Source: Isoetes taiwanensis (taxonomy: Eukaryota > Streptophyta > Lycopodiopsida > Isoetales > Isoetaceae). Taken from it: 64,000 nucleotides of DNA. The position numbers and the translations under genes were made by a program. Under the pieces are notes generated by a model, which worked only from the letters and a program-made list of their open reading frames with translations, was not told the origin of the DNA and did no database searches. Shown in pieces: positions 1 to 9,480 of the stretch (positions are counted from its first letter, which is position 1; every line of letters starts with the position of its first letter). The stretch is taken from contig JAJEKV010000186.1 in assembly GCA_021234155.1 (NCBI GenBank), positions 265,359 through 329,358 of the forward strand. Direction: 5' to 3'.

Positions 1-1779
1 AATATCTGATAAACTCCATGGCTGGGGAATTCCAGCCATTTATTGCTTTCCATACATACTTGGCCCCTAAGGCCTGACTGTGTTTTTGGAGAATTTTCAG
101 GCCCAGTCCTCCTTCCTTTTTACTATGAGTGATTTCTTCCCATCTAACAAAGTGCATACCTTTCCAAATGTACTTTCTCAGACATTTTTCGATGTCATTG
201 TAGGTTTCTTTGTTGGCAATGAGGGCAGAGGAAAAGTAGACATGGGTGCTGGCCCAGCACTACATTGGCTATCAGGACTCTGCCAGCAAAGGATAGGGTG
301 GGGGAGAGAGACAGAAGTTTTTTCCTGATTCTATTTACTATAGGTCTCCAGACCTCTTTGTTTGGGAGGTTGATAGCTAAAGGGAGACCAAGAAGAGTGA
401 TGGCTTGATTGGCTGGATTGACCTTGATTCCCTTGGTGTCTATAGTATCTGAAGGGCAACTCCCACAAAATACTGCATTTGTTTAGGTTAAGGTGTACTC
501 CTGAGACAGAGGCAAAAAATGATATACTATCCAGGAGAGCATTGAAGCTGTTCTGATTGGCCTTTAGGAGAATGAAAGTATCATCAGCATATTGCATTAT
601 AGTGAGTTGTTTGTCCGACCCTGGCATTTGAATTCCTTGAATCAACCCTTGCATTTGCAGTCCTTGGACTACTCTAGTGAGCATTTCTGCTACACAGAGA
701 AATAGATATGGAGCCAAGGGGCATCCTTGCCTGACCCCTTTTCTGACAGGGAAAAAATTGCTAGGAGAACTATTTATAACCAGACTAGAGGAAGCAAGAC
801 TGTTAAGAGCCATGATTTTGTCTATAAGAGTGTGATGGATACCTATATGTGACATTGCTTTCTTTAAGAAAGGCCAGGTTATAGTATCATACGCTCTTTT
901 AAAGTCTAATTTGAGCAGCATACAATTTTGCCTGGACAGTCTATTCCAATGAATTGCTTCACTGGCAGCAATGTAGTTGTCGAGAATAAATCTACCAGAT
1001 AGAAAACCTGACTGACAGCTGCTGACTGAATTGTGGAGGTGCATGAGAATCCTGCAGGCTAGCACCTTTGCAAGGATTTTGTAGGTGGTATTTGTCAAAG
1101 ATATTGGTCTCCAGTCATTTATTTTGCTGGGATTTTTAACTTTTGGGATTAAGGTGATAAGACTGGAGTTGAATGCAGGGTAAAGAGAGGTTGCATCCCA
1201 AGCTCCTTTAATAAACTCCATAATGTCTTCTTTCATGACCACCCAAAAAGCCAAAAAGAATTCAAGGGGAAAGCCATCAGGCCCTGGGCTTTTCCCTTTC
1301 TCCATGTCTTTCAGGACTTGCAGCACCTCTTTTTCATCAGGGTAGCCATCCAAATCCTCCTCCATAGGAATGGTTCTGGGGATGTTATTGAAAAACCTAC
1401 TCATATTCTCCTCTTCTTGAGTACTGTGCTGAGTGTCCTTGAACATATTTCTGTACTGCTCCAAAAACTCTGCTTTAATGTTTTGCTCATCTTCTATTTT
1501 CTCTCCATTTTCTTTTTCCAGAGCTGTAATAGCATTATTAATTAATTTGTTTTTAGCCACTCTGAAAAAATATTTGGAGCTGCCTTGATCCATTTTATTG
1601 TATTGACAGACTTTGGCCCTTAAGGCCATACCCTTAGCTTCTTTTTCTTCAATGGCTTTGATATTATTTTCCAGCTGAACTTCCTGTTTGTGCAGGATAG
1701 CACATAGAGGAGTGAGCTCTAGTTTTTGCCTGATTTCTTTCATTTCCCTTAGGAGGTTATGTGTGTCACTTTCACCCTG
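1..1779 (-). mobile_element. 5'-truncated L1-type LINE, running off the window start
   Basis: Non-LTR retrotransposon body on the minus strand. The reverse transcriptase frame is open from 1779, beyond its first ATG at 1743, up to a stop just upstream, and LINE similarity ceases near 1780. That abrupt loss fits the usual 5' truncation of target-primed reverse transcription. Below 470 the reading continues in other frames (LGLPLAINLPNKEVWRP, then NDIEKCLRKYIWKG), which are the connection and zinc-binding region of plant LINE ORF2. At least two frameshifts therefore separate the segments. The 3' end lies outside the window, so the tail and target-site duplication cannot be seen. The element is dead. 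Confidence 0.85.
331..1779 (-). pseudogene. LINE ORF2 reverse transcriptase domain (frameshifted)
   Basis: A 470-residue open stretch from the first ATG, with the RVT_1 fold of plant L1 ORF2. Motifs in order are GKSPGPDGFP (about residue 150), WRPISLTNTTYKILAKVLA (about 212), LKLDFKRAYDTI (the first catalytic Asp, about 280), GVRQGCPLAPYLF (about 340) and the active-site QYADDT box (about 385). The enzyme would copy element RNA at a nicked target. There is no endonuclease domain, because the copy is 5' truncated. After the palm and thumb the frame slips near 460 and the true continuation moves to another frame, so the last 40 residues (RQGNQGQSSQ and so on) are out of frame. Identification as a LINE RT is firm; no function is left. 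Confidence 0.88.
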
Positions 1780-1926
1780 TCAATTAAATAGTGAAGATTG
1801 AAGAGTGAAGATTTATATTAAACATATAAAATGATTACATAAGGTTACATTTCAGCTTACAAGCGAGGATTTGTATTAAACATTTCAGATTACATGAGAA
1901 ACAAAACTTTTTATATACACTTGCTT

Positions 1927-2564
1927 TCATTCCCGTGGGTCTATCAAAAAGAGATCTGGGTCCAACTCCTCCTCGTCATCTTCTATGATCACCAGATCAG
2001 TGGCCACGGGGTCAGCTTGCCAGCCTATTTCATCCCATTCTGGAGGGAAAGCAAAAAACCAAAATGGTGCAGTGTTATCAAACAGAATAGCAGCTTCTCC
2101 ATGTGCATCCTGCAAGCCCTTGTGATGATAGAACATATCCCTGAAGTGAGTGAATTGGTCCTCTGTAAACAACCTATCATAACAAAAGCAGAACCTGTCT
2201 AGCGTAAAGGCTTGGTAGCCATTAAGCAGAAAAGGTCTCAACCTTTGCAGATCCTGGTCAATAGTAGGAGGAACGGGCCAAAGATCTTTGGTATGTAAAA
2301 AATTTGATGGCAGTGAGAGTAAGTTGAGAGGTATGGGAGGTCCGGTGTACAATTCATCCTCCTGGTGAGAGTTTTCGGCATTTCTGTGGTCATATTCTCA
2401 TCCGGTGAATAGAGAAATTTCTGTTGCCTGAGGATGTCCATCCATTCTGCATGGCTGAAAATCGGGATAGCACGCCTAGGTATTATGGGCTCTTCTTCTC
2501 TGGTCACATTGTCCCATTCCGGCACTCCATCATTTTGCAGCATCCAAGAGGTGAAGTTGGCCAT
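1927..2564 (-). pseudogene. Unrecognised broken protein-coding region
   Basis: Two overlapping frames appear to be one protein split by a frameshift near 2340. The N-terminal part starts at 2564 (MANFTSWMLQND, then EWMDILRQQKFLYSPDENM). The C-terminal part continues in the next frame (LPSNFLHTKDLWPVPP, then FWFFAFPPEWDEIGWQADP) and ends in an acidic stretch, DDEEELDPD. Codon use and the run of aromatic residues look like real coding, not a shadow frame. I do not recognise a family. The position between a LINE fragment and a decayed DNA transposon suggests an accessory transposon protein or a captured host fragment, but neither can be shown. Confidence 0.4.
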
Positions 2565-2876
2565 GTCTGCTGAAGTAAAAGGCTTTGTAAAGTCAGAATG
2601 CGTAAACCGCTTCCCAAGGACGATCTTTGTAAAGCGTAAAGTCGTTCCCGAACTGCTGTAATAAACTGTAAAGGGGGTTAGAAGAATGGCATCTCGGGCC
2701 TTTTGGGTTGCCCGAGGTCATTAATTTTTGCCATCCCATAATGATTTTGAATGCGGTGTCACCCAAAAGGATGATGAGAGGAATTGATGGGACCGAGAGA
2801 ATTTAAGGAAAAGGAAAGCATTTCAGTGGAAAAGTTGTTCAGAAGGATATATCTGTCTCGGGGGAAGAGACAGAAA

Positions 2877-2945
2877 GTGAAACACGTGGTGAAACATGTG
2901 GTGAAACACATGTGGTGACACATGTGGTGAAACATGTGGTGAACC
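2877..2945. repeat. Short tandem array of a GTGGTGAAACA-type motif
   Basis: About five copies of a 13-18 bp unit, GTGGTGAAACAYGTG and variants. On the minus strand the core reads CACCACA. The same core recurs in the 57-bp minisatellite at 5075-5600 and near 6653, so this array may be the subterminal repeat at the 3' end of the minus-strand transposon next door. Confidence 0.7.
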
Positions 2946-3136
2946 TGGCGCATGTTACATCAGGGACATCAAAATACAATTACATATTACATCAAAAGCA
3001 AACATAGTACATTGAAACAAGGGACATCAAAATACAATTGAGCATGGAATTGATATTATTCCCAAACAAGGCAAGACACAACAACATATATTCAAAAATT
3101 TCTGAATCATTTCCTAACCTGTAAGAATGTGTTCAA

Positions 3137-4444
3137 CTATTCTTCATTAGACATGCTATCTTCATCAGATAAAACCTCGGGCAAGTTTTCTAGAATCTTT
3201 TCCTCATGCTTTGGTCTAGCACAGTAAGCGATTCGAGCACCTTTCTTGATCTCTGCTGCATGGGAACTTCGAATAGCACAAATTTGAGTAGAGAATACAA
3301 GTGACTTTGGCTCGTTTGTCAACAATTCATACATCACCTTTGACCGAGGCTTCTTTCTATAGTAAATGCCCTCCACAACGATTTCACCTCTCATAAACAA
3401 GTTTCCGTTCTGCTTGAAGTCATTTTCAACTTCAAATTTTGGCTTGGTGCATAGCAACATCCAAAATACAGAATCCTCCTCATTCCCTTTAGGTGCAGAA
3501 TCGCAAAGGCTGTCTCCTTCTCTAAGTGCTTCTGCAAGCACATTTGCCAAGGTTGAGTATAGTGGCCTGGTAGACTTGCGGGTCTCTTCCACATCCGCAT
3601 GAACATTGGAGGATGGTTCAACGACTACAAGATTCCATTCATCTACATACAATTTGTTCTCACACATGTCCCATTTTCCATCCAAACAATTCTTTGCAAA
3701 AACATGATAGCTTTCGATATGTAGGCGTGTTGGATTTCTGTCTTGAATCCATGGGTGAATGAATTTTGCCTAGTTTACGGAATTGTCTCGCACCCCAAGC
3801 CTTTTTTTCCTGTTGATATCCTCGGGTTTTATTTCCCGAAGTATCTCAGAACTTTTCTTCCATTTTTTCAGTCCACTTTCGGATGTACCACATTGAAATT
3901 GTTTCTCTGCAATTTTCACCACATCATGGACATTATCTAGTTTAATGTCGGGATGTTTAAAATTTGTAGACCTCGTTATCCATCTTTTCAATTCTCGCGC
4001 CTTCCCATCATGTTCATCTTTTCCATGGTTTGATCCAAAGAAGTTCCACATCATGTTGACCTCTGTATCACAACTGGCATGTACCTTCCAACAAAATAAA
4101 ATGATCCGTTTGCTTTGAATTGTGATGCGGCACCATCCGAAAATACATAGTCTTTGTTTGGGGACATTGCCTTTTCGCTTTAGGTACTCAAAATGTTTCA
4201 TAAAACAATGTTGAACAAAAAGTGTGTCGTGTTCCCTATCATCCAGACACATAGTAGTGTGTTTCCTTCTCAATGGTGTAAATGCGTGGATCCACGATAG
4301 GTTATTTGAGCAGATATAGTTATCGGTTGTTGACCCAGCATGGGTGAACTTCATTACGCTCCTTAAAAGTATAATTCTCTGCGAAGTCAACCACGGATAG
4401 GTAAGCATCTTCGGGCAAGTTATCAAGGAGTTCTTTAATGGCAC
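3137..4444 (-). pseudogene. DDE transposase, catalytic C-terminal part (broken)
   Basis: The catalytic half of a transposase now lies in several frames. In one frame SDGAASQFKANGSFYFVGRY is readable near 4140-4070. It continues in the next frame as MMWNFFGSNHGKDEHDG. In plant and animal relatives the same block reads roughly SDGCAGQFKS...YFVARY...WNFFGSGHGKGEHDG, where the first Asp and the HGK..HDG block are conserved, presumably for metal binding. Downstream, HPWIQDRNPTRLHIESYHVF joins in frame to the ORF from 3685, which ends in an acidic tail (LSDEDSMSNEE). I know this family from moss, fern and cnidarian genomes but cannot name its superfamily with confidence. The gene is dead. Confidence 0.65.
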
Positions 4445-4452
4445 GCCGCCAC

Positions 4453-5055
4453 TTATATATCGAAGTTGTGTAAAGGAAATTTTGGAAGCTTCTCCAACAT
4501 TTTGTTCACGAGTGGAAGACTTGCGGTTTCATTGTGTTGGTGAACTAGCTTAGACTTCTTCTTTGCCATCTCTATCTGAGTTTTTTCATAGTCTAGGTAT
4601 TCCCACTTCACCATGCCACTATCACTAGATTGTTCATGTGGGCAGATAGGGAAATTCTTAATCCCACACTCTTTACACTCACCCAGAATGCATTCCCTCT
4701 TATGGTAAGGTTGGAAGCTAGTAGTTTTCTCACATAAAATTCCCTGCCACAAACTTCTTGTGCTACTTATTTTGTATTCAGACGCCCTGCATTCACCATA
4801 TATGTCTGACCTGCAAAGTTGACAAGTGCAGCTGTAGTTTTTTGGGTGCTTAATTCTCATACTATTGAAGCCATCTATTAGCATCTGCATTCTAACATGG
4901 TATATACAGCAGCAACTATTGAAGTCCTTTAATTTTACAACAAACCATGGTTTCAGCTTTTCAAACATCCTCTGTTTGATCATAACACTAGGATATTTCG
5001 TCTTGAATTTCTTGAACAATTGCAACTGCAAGGAAGATAACAAGGTGATCAGCAT
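4453..5055 (-). pseudogene. DDE transposase, Cys/His-rich middle part
   Basis: A 200-residue frame beginning inside the minisatellite edge. Its signature is MFEKLKPWFVVKLKDFNSCC, followed by CIYHVRMQML and then regularly spaced Cys pairs: CTCQLC, LCEKT, HKRECILGECKECGI and CPHE. This looks like a zinc-binding module ahead of the DDE core, matching the family in which an 'FExLKP...CCCxYH' segment is followed by CxC and GxCxxCG motifs. It lies directly upstream (minus sense) of the catalytic fragment and belongs to the same transposase. The frame ends at 4453, where the next segment begins in another frame. The first residues (MLITLLSS) are unlikely to be the real start. Confidence 0.6.
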
Positions 5056-5074
5056 ATTTATTGCACACTACATT

Positions 5075-5600
5075 TTCCACCACACTAGGCACCACATAGC
5101 ATATATTATAGACATTCATCTTACACCTCTTATTCACCACACTAGGCACCACAAAGCATATATTACATAATTTACTTGTACACCATATTTTTCACCACAC
5201 TAGGCACCACATAGCATATATTACAGCATTTATTTTACACCATATTTGTCACCATACTAGGCACCACATAGAATATATTACAGCATTTATTTTACACCAT
5301 ATTATTCACCACACTAGGCACCACATAGCATATATTACAAACATTTATTTTACACCATGTTATTCACCACACTAGGCACCATAAAGCGTATATTTAGAGC
5401 ATTTATTTTACACCATATTTTTCACCACACTAGGCGGGCACCACATAGCATATATTACAAAGATGTATTTTACACCATGTTATTCACCACACTAGGCACC
5501 ACAAAGCATATATTTACAAACATTTATTTTACACCACGTTGCCTCACCACACTAGGCAAAGCACATATCATATATCACAAAGCATTAATAGGCACCACAC
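5075..5600. repeat. 57-bp minisatellite, about nine copies
   Basis: The unit runs CACCACACTAGGCACCACAT, AGCATATATTACA, a variable stretch, then TTTATTTTACACCAT, with a period of about 57 bp. CTAGGC recurs near 5087, 5146, 5202, 5259, 5316, 5373, 5430, 5493 and 5556. Copies differ by a few substitutions and small indels. It sits between the N-terminal and middle parts of the minus-strand transposase, perhaps in a former intron. Confidence 0.9.
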
Positions 5601-5662
5601 ACCACAAGCAATCACTAACCACACCAACCACATATCACAAGCAATCACTAACAACCACCACA

Positions 5663-6456
5663 TTAACAATAAAAATGTGGTGAAGATGAAGAAATGAAAT
5701 AACCTATGATTCTTCCGGATAGTGAGTGGCATGATCCTCTCTTACATTTCGTTCCAATCTTCCTCGAACTTAACATCCTTTGCATTTGAGAGAGACCCTC
5801 TTGTTTTTCTCGTCCAAAATTCTTTGCCACAAGTTCTATGACGTAATTGGGAATTGCATCTGCTCTTCTAACTCTTTTGTACAAAACCCATTTCTCCCCT
5901 TTGCAATCTATCTCTTCCCTCTTCAATGTTGCTTTGGTAAGATTCCTAGGATGAACACCCGGCCAGTTTACCAAACCCCAAAGCACGGCGGGGATTAGCA
6001 CTTTCGGGTAATGCTTACGCTACGGCCATAACAAAGGCAACTACTCTTGGTCGCTAAACTATCATTCTTTGTTAGACTTCTTCACAAGTTGAATGGAAGC
6101 CCGAGGGTTGACCACAATGCTCTTGGCTTGCAAATCTTTCGGCTCTTCACCAAAACGCTATTTGTCCATTGTGTCATCTTCGGAAATCTCGTAAAACCTC
6201 TTTCTTATCCTTTGTCGACCAAGCCTTTAGTGGTGCTATGAAATGAAGATAATAATTTCAACACCATCTGACACCTAGTAGAGGCCGTTCTGGTGGATCC
6301 TCCCTCTGCTGATGCAATTTTTGCTAATTCTTCTTTAGCTTCCCTTTTTCTTTTCCTTTGGCGTCTTTTATGATCCTGTTCTTGTTCTGGAGTTCTCTTT
6401 CTCACACCTGTGCTCCAAATTAAATGATTCAAAGTATGAACCGGATTGATCCACAA
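5663..6456 (-). pseudogene. DDE transposase, N-terminal part (broken)
   Basis: Two minus-strand fragments. The first (6456-6205) is strongly basic and helical (RTPEQEQDHKRRQRKRKREA, then KEELAKIASAEGG), suggesting a DNA-binding or nuclear-localising N-terminus. The second (6001-5663) contains WVLYKRVRRADAIPNYVIEL followed, after a frame change, by FWTRKTRGSLSNAKDVKFEE. Related transposases carry a similar 'FW...T..SPN.KDV' motif before the Cys-rich block. The two are separated by about 200 bp lacking an open frame. A further frame at 6368-6661 holds proline-rich repeats and is probably the decayed leader. Confidence 0.5.
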
Positions 6457-6518
6457 CCGGATTAAGCGTTATAGCCGTGTGCTTCAGGAAAGGCGCGGGT
6501 GGGTTTAGGAATCGGTTA

Positions 6519-6572
6519 GGTGGAAATTGGAATGGGATGGGTGGCGTAGGAAATTGGAATGGGATGGGTGGC
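6519..6572. repeat. Two tandem copies of a 27-bp unit
   Basis: GGAAATTGGAATGGGATGGG followed by TGGCGTA occurs twice in succession. On the minus strand it encodes a repeated FPTPPIPFQ-type segment. It lies at the presumed 5' margin of the decayed transposon. Confidence 0.7.
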
Positions 6573-6744
6573 GTGAGAATCGGGTCGTTGCAGTTCAAGA
6601 AATGATTGAATCGGGAGGCGTTATACCTCAAGCCAAACAAACATTTAAAATCGCACCACAAATTTGATATCTCCCACTACATTTTTAGGGGGGACAGGGG
6701 GGACATCCAGGGTGTTTCACTACAACATGCTTTCACCCTATAAG

Positions 6745-7330
6745 TAAAAAGAGAAAAGGTTGGTAAAGATTGGAACCTTGTTTGGTCTAAATATAATCCT
6801 CCAAAGGTAAATGTTCTATTTTGGCAGGTGATTCATCGCTCTTTGAGAGTTAATGAGATGGCTCATCGCTTTAAGCCGGGAGTAAGCCCACTTTGCCCAA
6901 TGTGTGAGCGGTGCATTGAAACATTGGAGCACTGTTTATATTTGTGTGCAGAGCTGAGTAGTCTCAGGACCTGGCTGCATTCTCTTTTTGGAGTATCTTT
7001 GGATAGTCAGCACTTTCTTTTGGGTATTTATCCAAATCATTGGACTGCTTCTAAAAGGATTGCATTTCACATGGCAAAGTCTTGGCTAATATGGAGTGTA
7101 TGGAAGCGAAGGCGAAGAAAGGTCTTTTATGATAAGCGTATTTCTTCTCAGGTGGTGCTTCAAGAAATTCGTAAGAAGTTGTATAATTGCTTTTAGATCT
7201 CCAATTGGCCTGATCGTATTAAAATTCCAATATGGAGTGATCATCTAAAAGTGATTGATGCTTCAGGGACATTTCTTACTTCTGGAAGTACTTTGTAATA
7301 TTTTGTATAATATGAAGTAAATAACGTTCT
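6745..7330 (+). mobile_element. 3' fragment of a second LINE, with zinc-binding RT domain
   Basis: A frame open from about 6745 reads WNLVWSKYNPPKVNVLFWQV, then HRSL, before the ATG at 6828. It contains the zf-RVT signature of plant LINE ORF2: CPMCERCIETLEHCLYLC (about residues 24-41), then WLIWSVWKRRRRKVFYDK. After the stop at 7196 comes a short 3' UTR ending in a TTTGTAATATTTTGTATAAT-type tail and an A-rich run near 7330. The reverse transcriptase and endonuclease are absent, so this is a severe 5' truncation. It is in the opposite orientation to the first LINE and independent of it. Confidence 0.8.
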
Positions 7331-7479
7331 TCAAAAAAAGATGAGAAATCTAGAAATAATACAAGTGAAAGACTAGTTCGACAAGTAAAAAAAACTCTAA
7401 TTTCACAAAAACAAAACAAGTGAAAGACTAGTTCAACAACTATGAAAGATAAAGACTTGAGCATTCAAAAATACGATCA

Positions 7480-7790
7480 TCTAAATTAGCTACTGTTGTA
7501 GTTTTTCAAAAAGGCCTTGCAAAAACTTTGAGATATCTCCTTCAACATATTTGTTTTTCCTTCTCAAGAGTGAGGTTATTATTTGAGCATTTTGGCTTAT
7601 GTTTGTTAGATTTTTTATAGCTACAACAAACTCGGATGCTGCATCTTTTAATTTCTCTCTTTGTCTTTTTCTTATTTTTTCTCATTAGGTGTCATTCTCT
7701 TCTTCCCTTTTTTTTTATCAGTAGATGGCTTACTACTCATCATACCTCCTATTTTCATATCCTAAACCCCTTCCACACTTTTGCTATGGT
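7480..7790 (-). pseudogene. Short coding relic, lysine-rich, family unknown
   Basis: On the minus strand, MSSKPSTDKKKGKKRMTPNE passes through a frameshift into KRQREKLKDAASEFVVAIKN and then LTNISQNAQIITSLLRRKNK. The second part has heptad-like hydrophobics and reads like genuine protein. It resembles the charged helical segment next to a DNA-binding domain in some plant transposon proteins, but I cannot assign a family. Confidence 0.35.
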
Positions 7791-8079
7791 GTATTGACAT
7801 ATAGCACTATAATGAACATAACTAAGAATATGAACACATAATGAAATGATCTATTAGATCATATTATTTTCAAATCATTCTGCATCGGAGAGGTTATTTT
7901 GTCCCTTATCATGTTTGTAATCTATATACACTACACTGCTTCCCACTTCTTTCTGCATGCTTCACTGGCTTTCTCAACAATTCGAGGAGAAAATGGCACT
8001 AGCTGCAGCTACAACTTTTGGAAAATATCAAAACCCTTCTCTTCAACTTTAGAGATTAAATTTTCGTGTATTTCTCCTA

Positions 8080-8277
8080 AACCCCTGGTTGGGTTACGTC
8101 TAGTATTCGGTCGGTTTTTGTATTGTTTTGCCCTTGTTAGCGGATTTTTGTTTCTGTGATGGGACTTTGTCCCCCGTTTTGGTTCGGGCTTATGCCCCCC
8201 TCTTTTGTATTGGGTCCCATAACCCGATGGGGTTTTCGCGGACGTTAAAATTTCTGTCTATCTATCTATCTATCTAA
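8080..8277 (+). mobile_element. Possible non-LTR retroelement 3' tail ending in (TATC)n
   Basis: A GC-rich, T-rich stretch with alternating G and C runs (GGGACTTTGTCCCCCGTTTT, GGGCTTATGCCCCC, GGGTCCCATAACCCGATGGGG) ends in five TCTA/TATC repeats at 8255-8276. LINEs and SINEs of the RTE type often end in such short tandem repeats. No coding sequence accompanies it, so this is a structural guess. Confidence 0.4.
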
Positions 8278-8571
8278 AAATAGGTCAGAGCAAGAACCCA
8301 ATGACGCTTCCTCGTTGCACATCTCCAACATGTGCTTTAAAAGCTCTTTTATTTTTCTCTTATGAGGTTTCTTTTTACCTGGCTTTGGAGCAATTTCAAC
8401 AACATTTTTTGGTTGAGAATATTCATCTTGCAAAACAATAAGTAGACAATTATAAGCATGTTCAAGGAAAATAATTGTTTTGCAATTGCTTGTATAATTG
8501 GTTGCATAAAGATGAAATGGCATTTGAAAGTTGTGAAGTGAAAGGTTTTTCTTGAGATTCAGGGCCATCAA
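8266..8571 (-). CDS. Hypothetical 101-residue ORF
   Basis: The open frame begins with MMALNLKKNLSLHNFQMPFH and has a basic central part (KPGKKKPHKRKIKELLKHML). It starts in unique sequence and ends inside the TATC repeat. It could be the remains of the coding relic at 7480-7790, which is also minus strand and lysine-rich. I recognise no domain and see no promoter or splice signals, so it may not be expressed. Confidence 0.25.
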   Translation of the reverse strand: MMALNLKKNLSLHNFQMPFHLYATNYTSNCKTIIFLEHAYNCLLIVLQDEYSQPKNVVEIAPKPGKKKPHKRKIKELLKHMLEMCNEEASLGSCSDLFLDR

Positions 8572-9480
8572 GCCTTTGATTATAAGGATATAATGATATT
8601 CTTAGGAATAAGGATCGAAACCATCAAATCCTGCCACAACAATCTCTAGAAATTTAAAATATCAGACAAAAAGAGCACGCGCGCAAACAATAATAATAAT
8701 TAAAAAAAAAACAAGATTTAAGTATATTCTTACAATTTCAAGCAATTTACTTCGGGAAAAAGAACCTCCAATTGACAGAAATCAGTTCATAGCACAATTG
8801 TTAGTGTATCAAATTCAATCGTAACTTCAACTCTCAGAATCTATCTAAGCACTAGTATAGACCAACGAATGGATCATCTTAAATTATTTCTAAGCAATGC
8901 CTTTCAAGCATTAACAAATAGCAATGAAATTTGCTTAGTCAACATTCTCGAGTATCAACAAATACACAATTCAATTATCAGGAAAGTTACTGTAGATTTG
9001 GAATTGGTCCTTTTACTCTAGCAATATTGACCAACCTCAAAAACCCTAGAACTTGAACAGAGTACCTTCAATTGCACAAAAATCCAGTGAAACTGATGAT
9101 TATATATATCTATACATTTTATTTATTAGCAGATGGTCTGACAGACTTGCAACGGCAGTTTGGATCATAGCTTGGTTCTGAAATATGGAATCGAGCTCCA
9201 AATAATAAAAACAGAATCTATGTTCGTGCTAATAGAAATGTAATTTGAATATGCTCAAATATTAAATCTAGAAATAGTTAGGACCATACAGTGACTATGA
9301 TCAAATAATTATTTCCTAGGCTTTCATTTTCTGCTTATAATTATGGAAGTAATTACTTTATCTTCCCGATACACCTAGAAATGATTAGAATCATTGAGAA
9401 GCTATGATTAGATAATCGTTCTCTAGGTTTCTCATTTAATGCTTAACATTTTGATTTGACTATATCTTTCATGCCCTTTT
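8572..9480. other. AT-rich intergenic stretch, no feature seen
   Basis: No open frames of note and no recognisable repeat in either orientation. There is one A-run with an AAT microsatellite near 8685-8712. Confidence 0.6.

Larger units (their letters stand above)
2877..6665 (-). mobile_element. Decayed DDE-type DNA transposon (limits approximate)
   Basis: The limits come from CACCACA-rich repeats on both sides (2877-2945 and about 6653) and from the spread of one transposase gene reading right to left: basic N-terminal segment, Cys/His-rich middle, catalytic C-terminal part. No convincing terminal inverted repeat or target-site duplication was found by eye, so the ends are tentative. The element is inactive, because the transposase is split into at least five frames. 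Confidence 0.55.

Noticed and set aside
5075-5600. CRISPR-like array
   Set aside because: The whole 57-bp unit is conserved; there are no unique spacers, and the setting is a plant transposon.
5357-5683. A 108-residue plus-strand frame rich in His and Thr
   Set aside because: It is a translation of the 57-bp minisatellite; the real coding nearby is on the minus strand.
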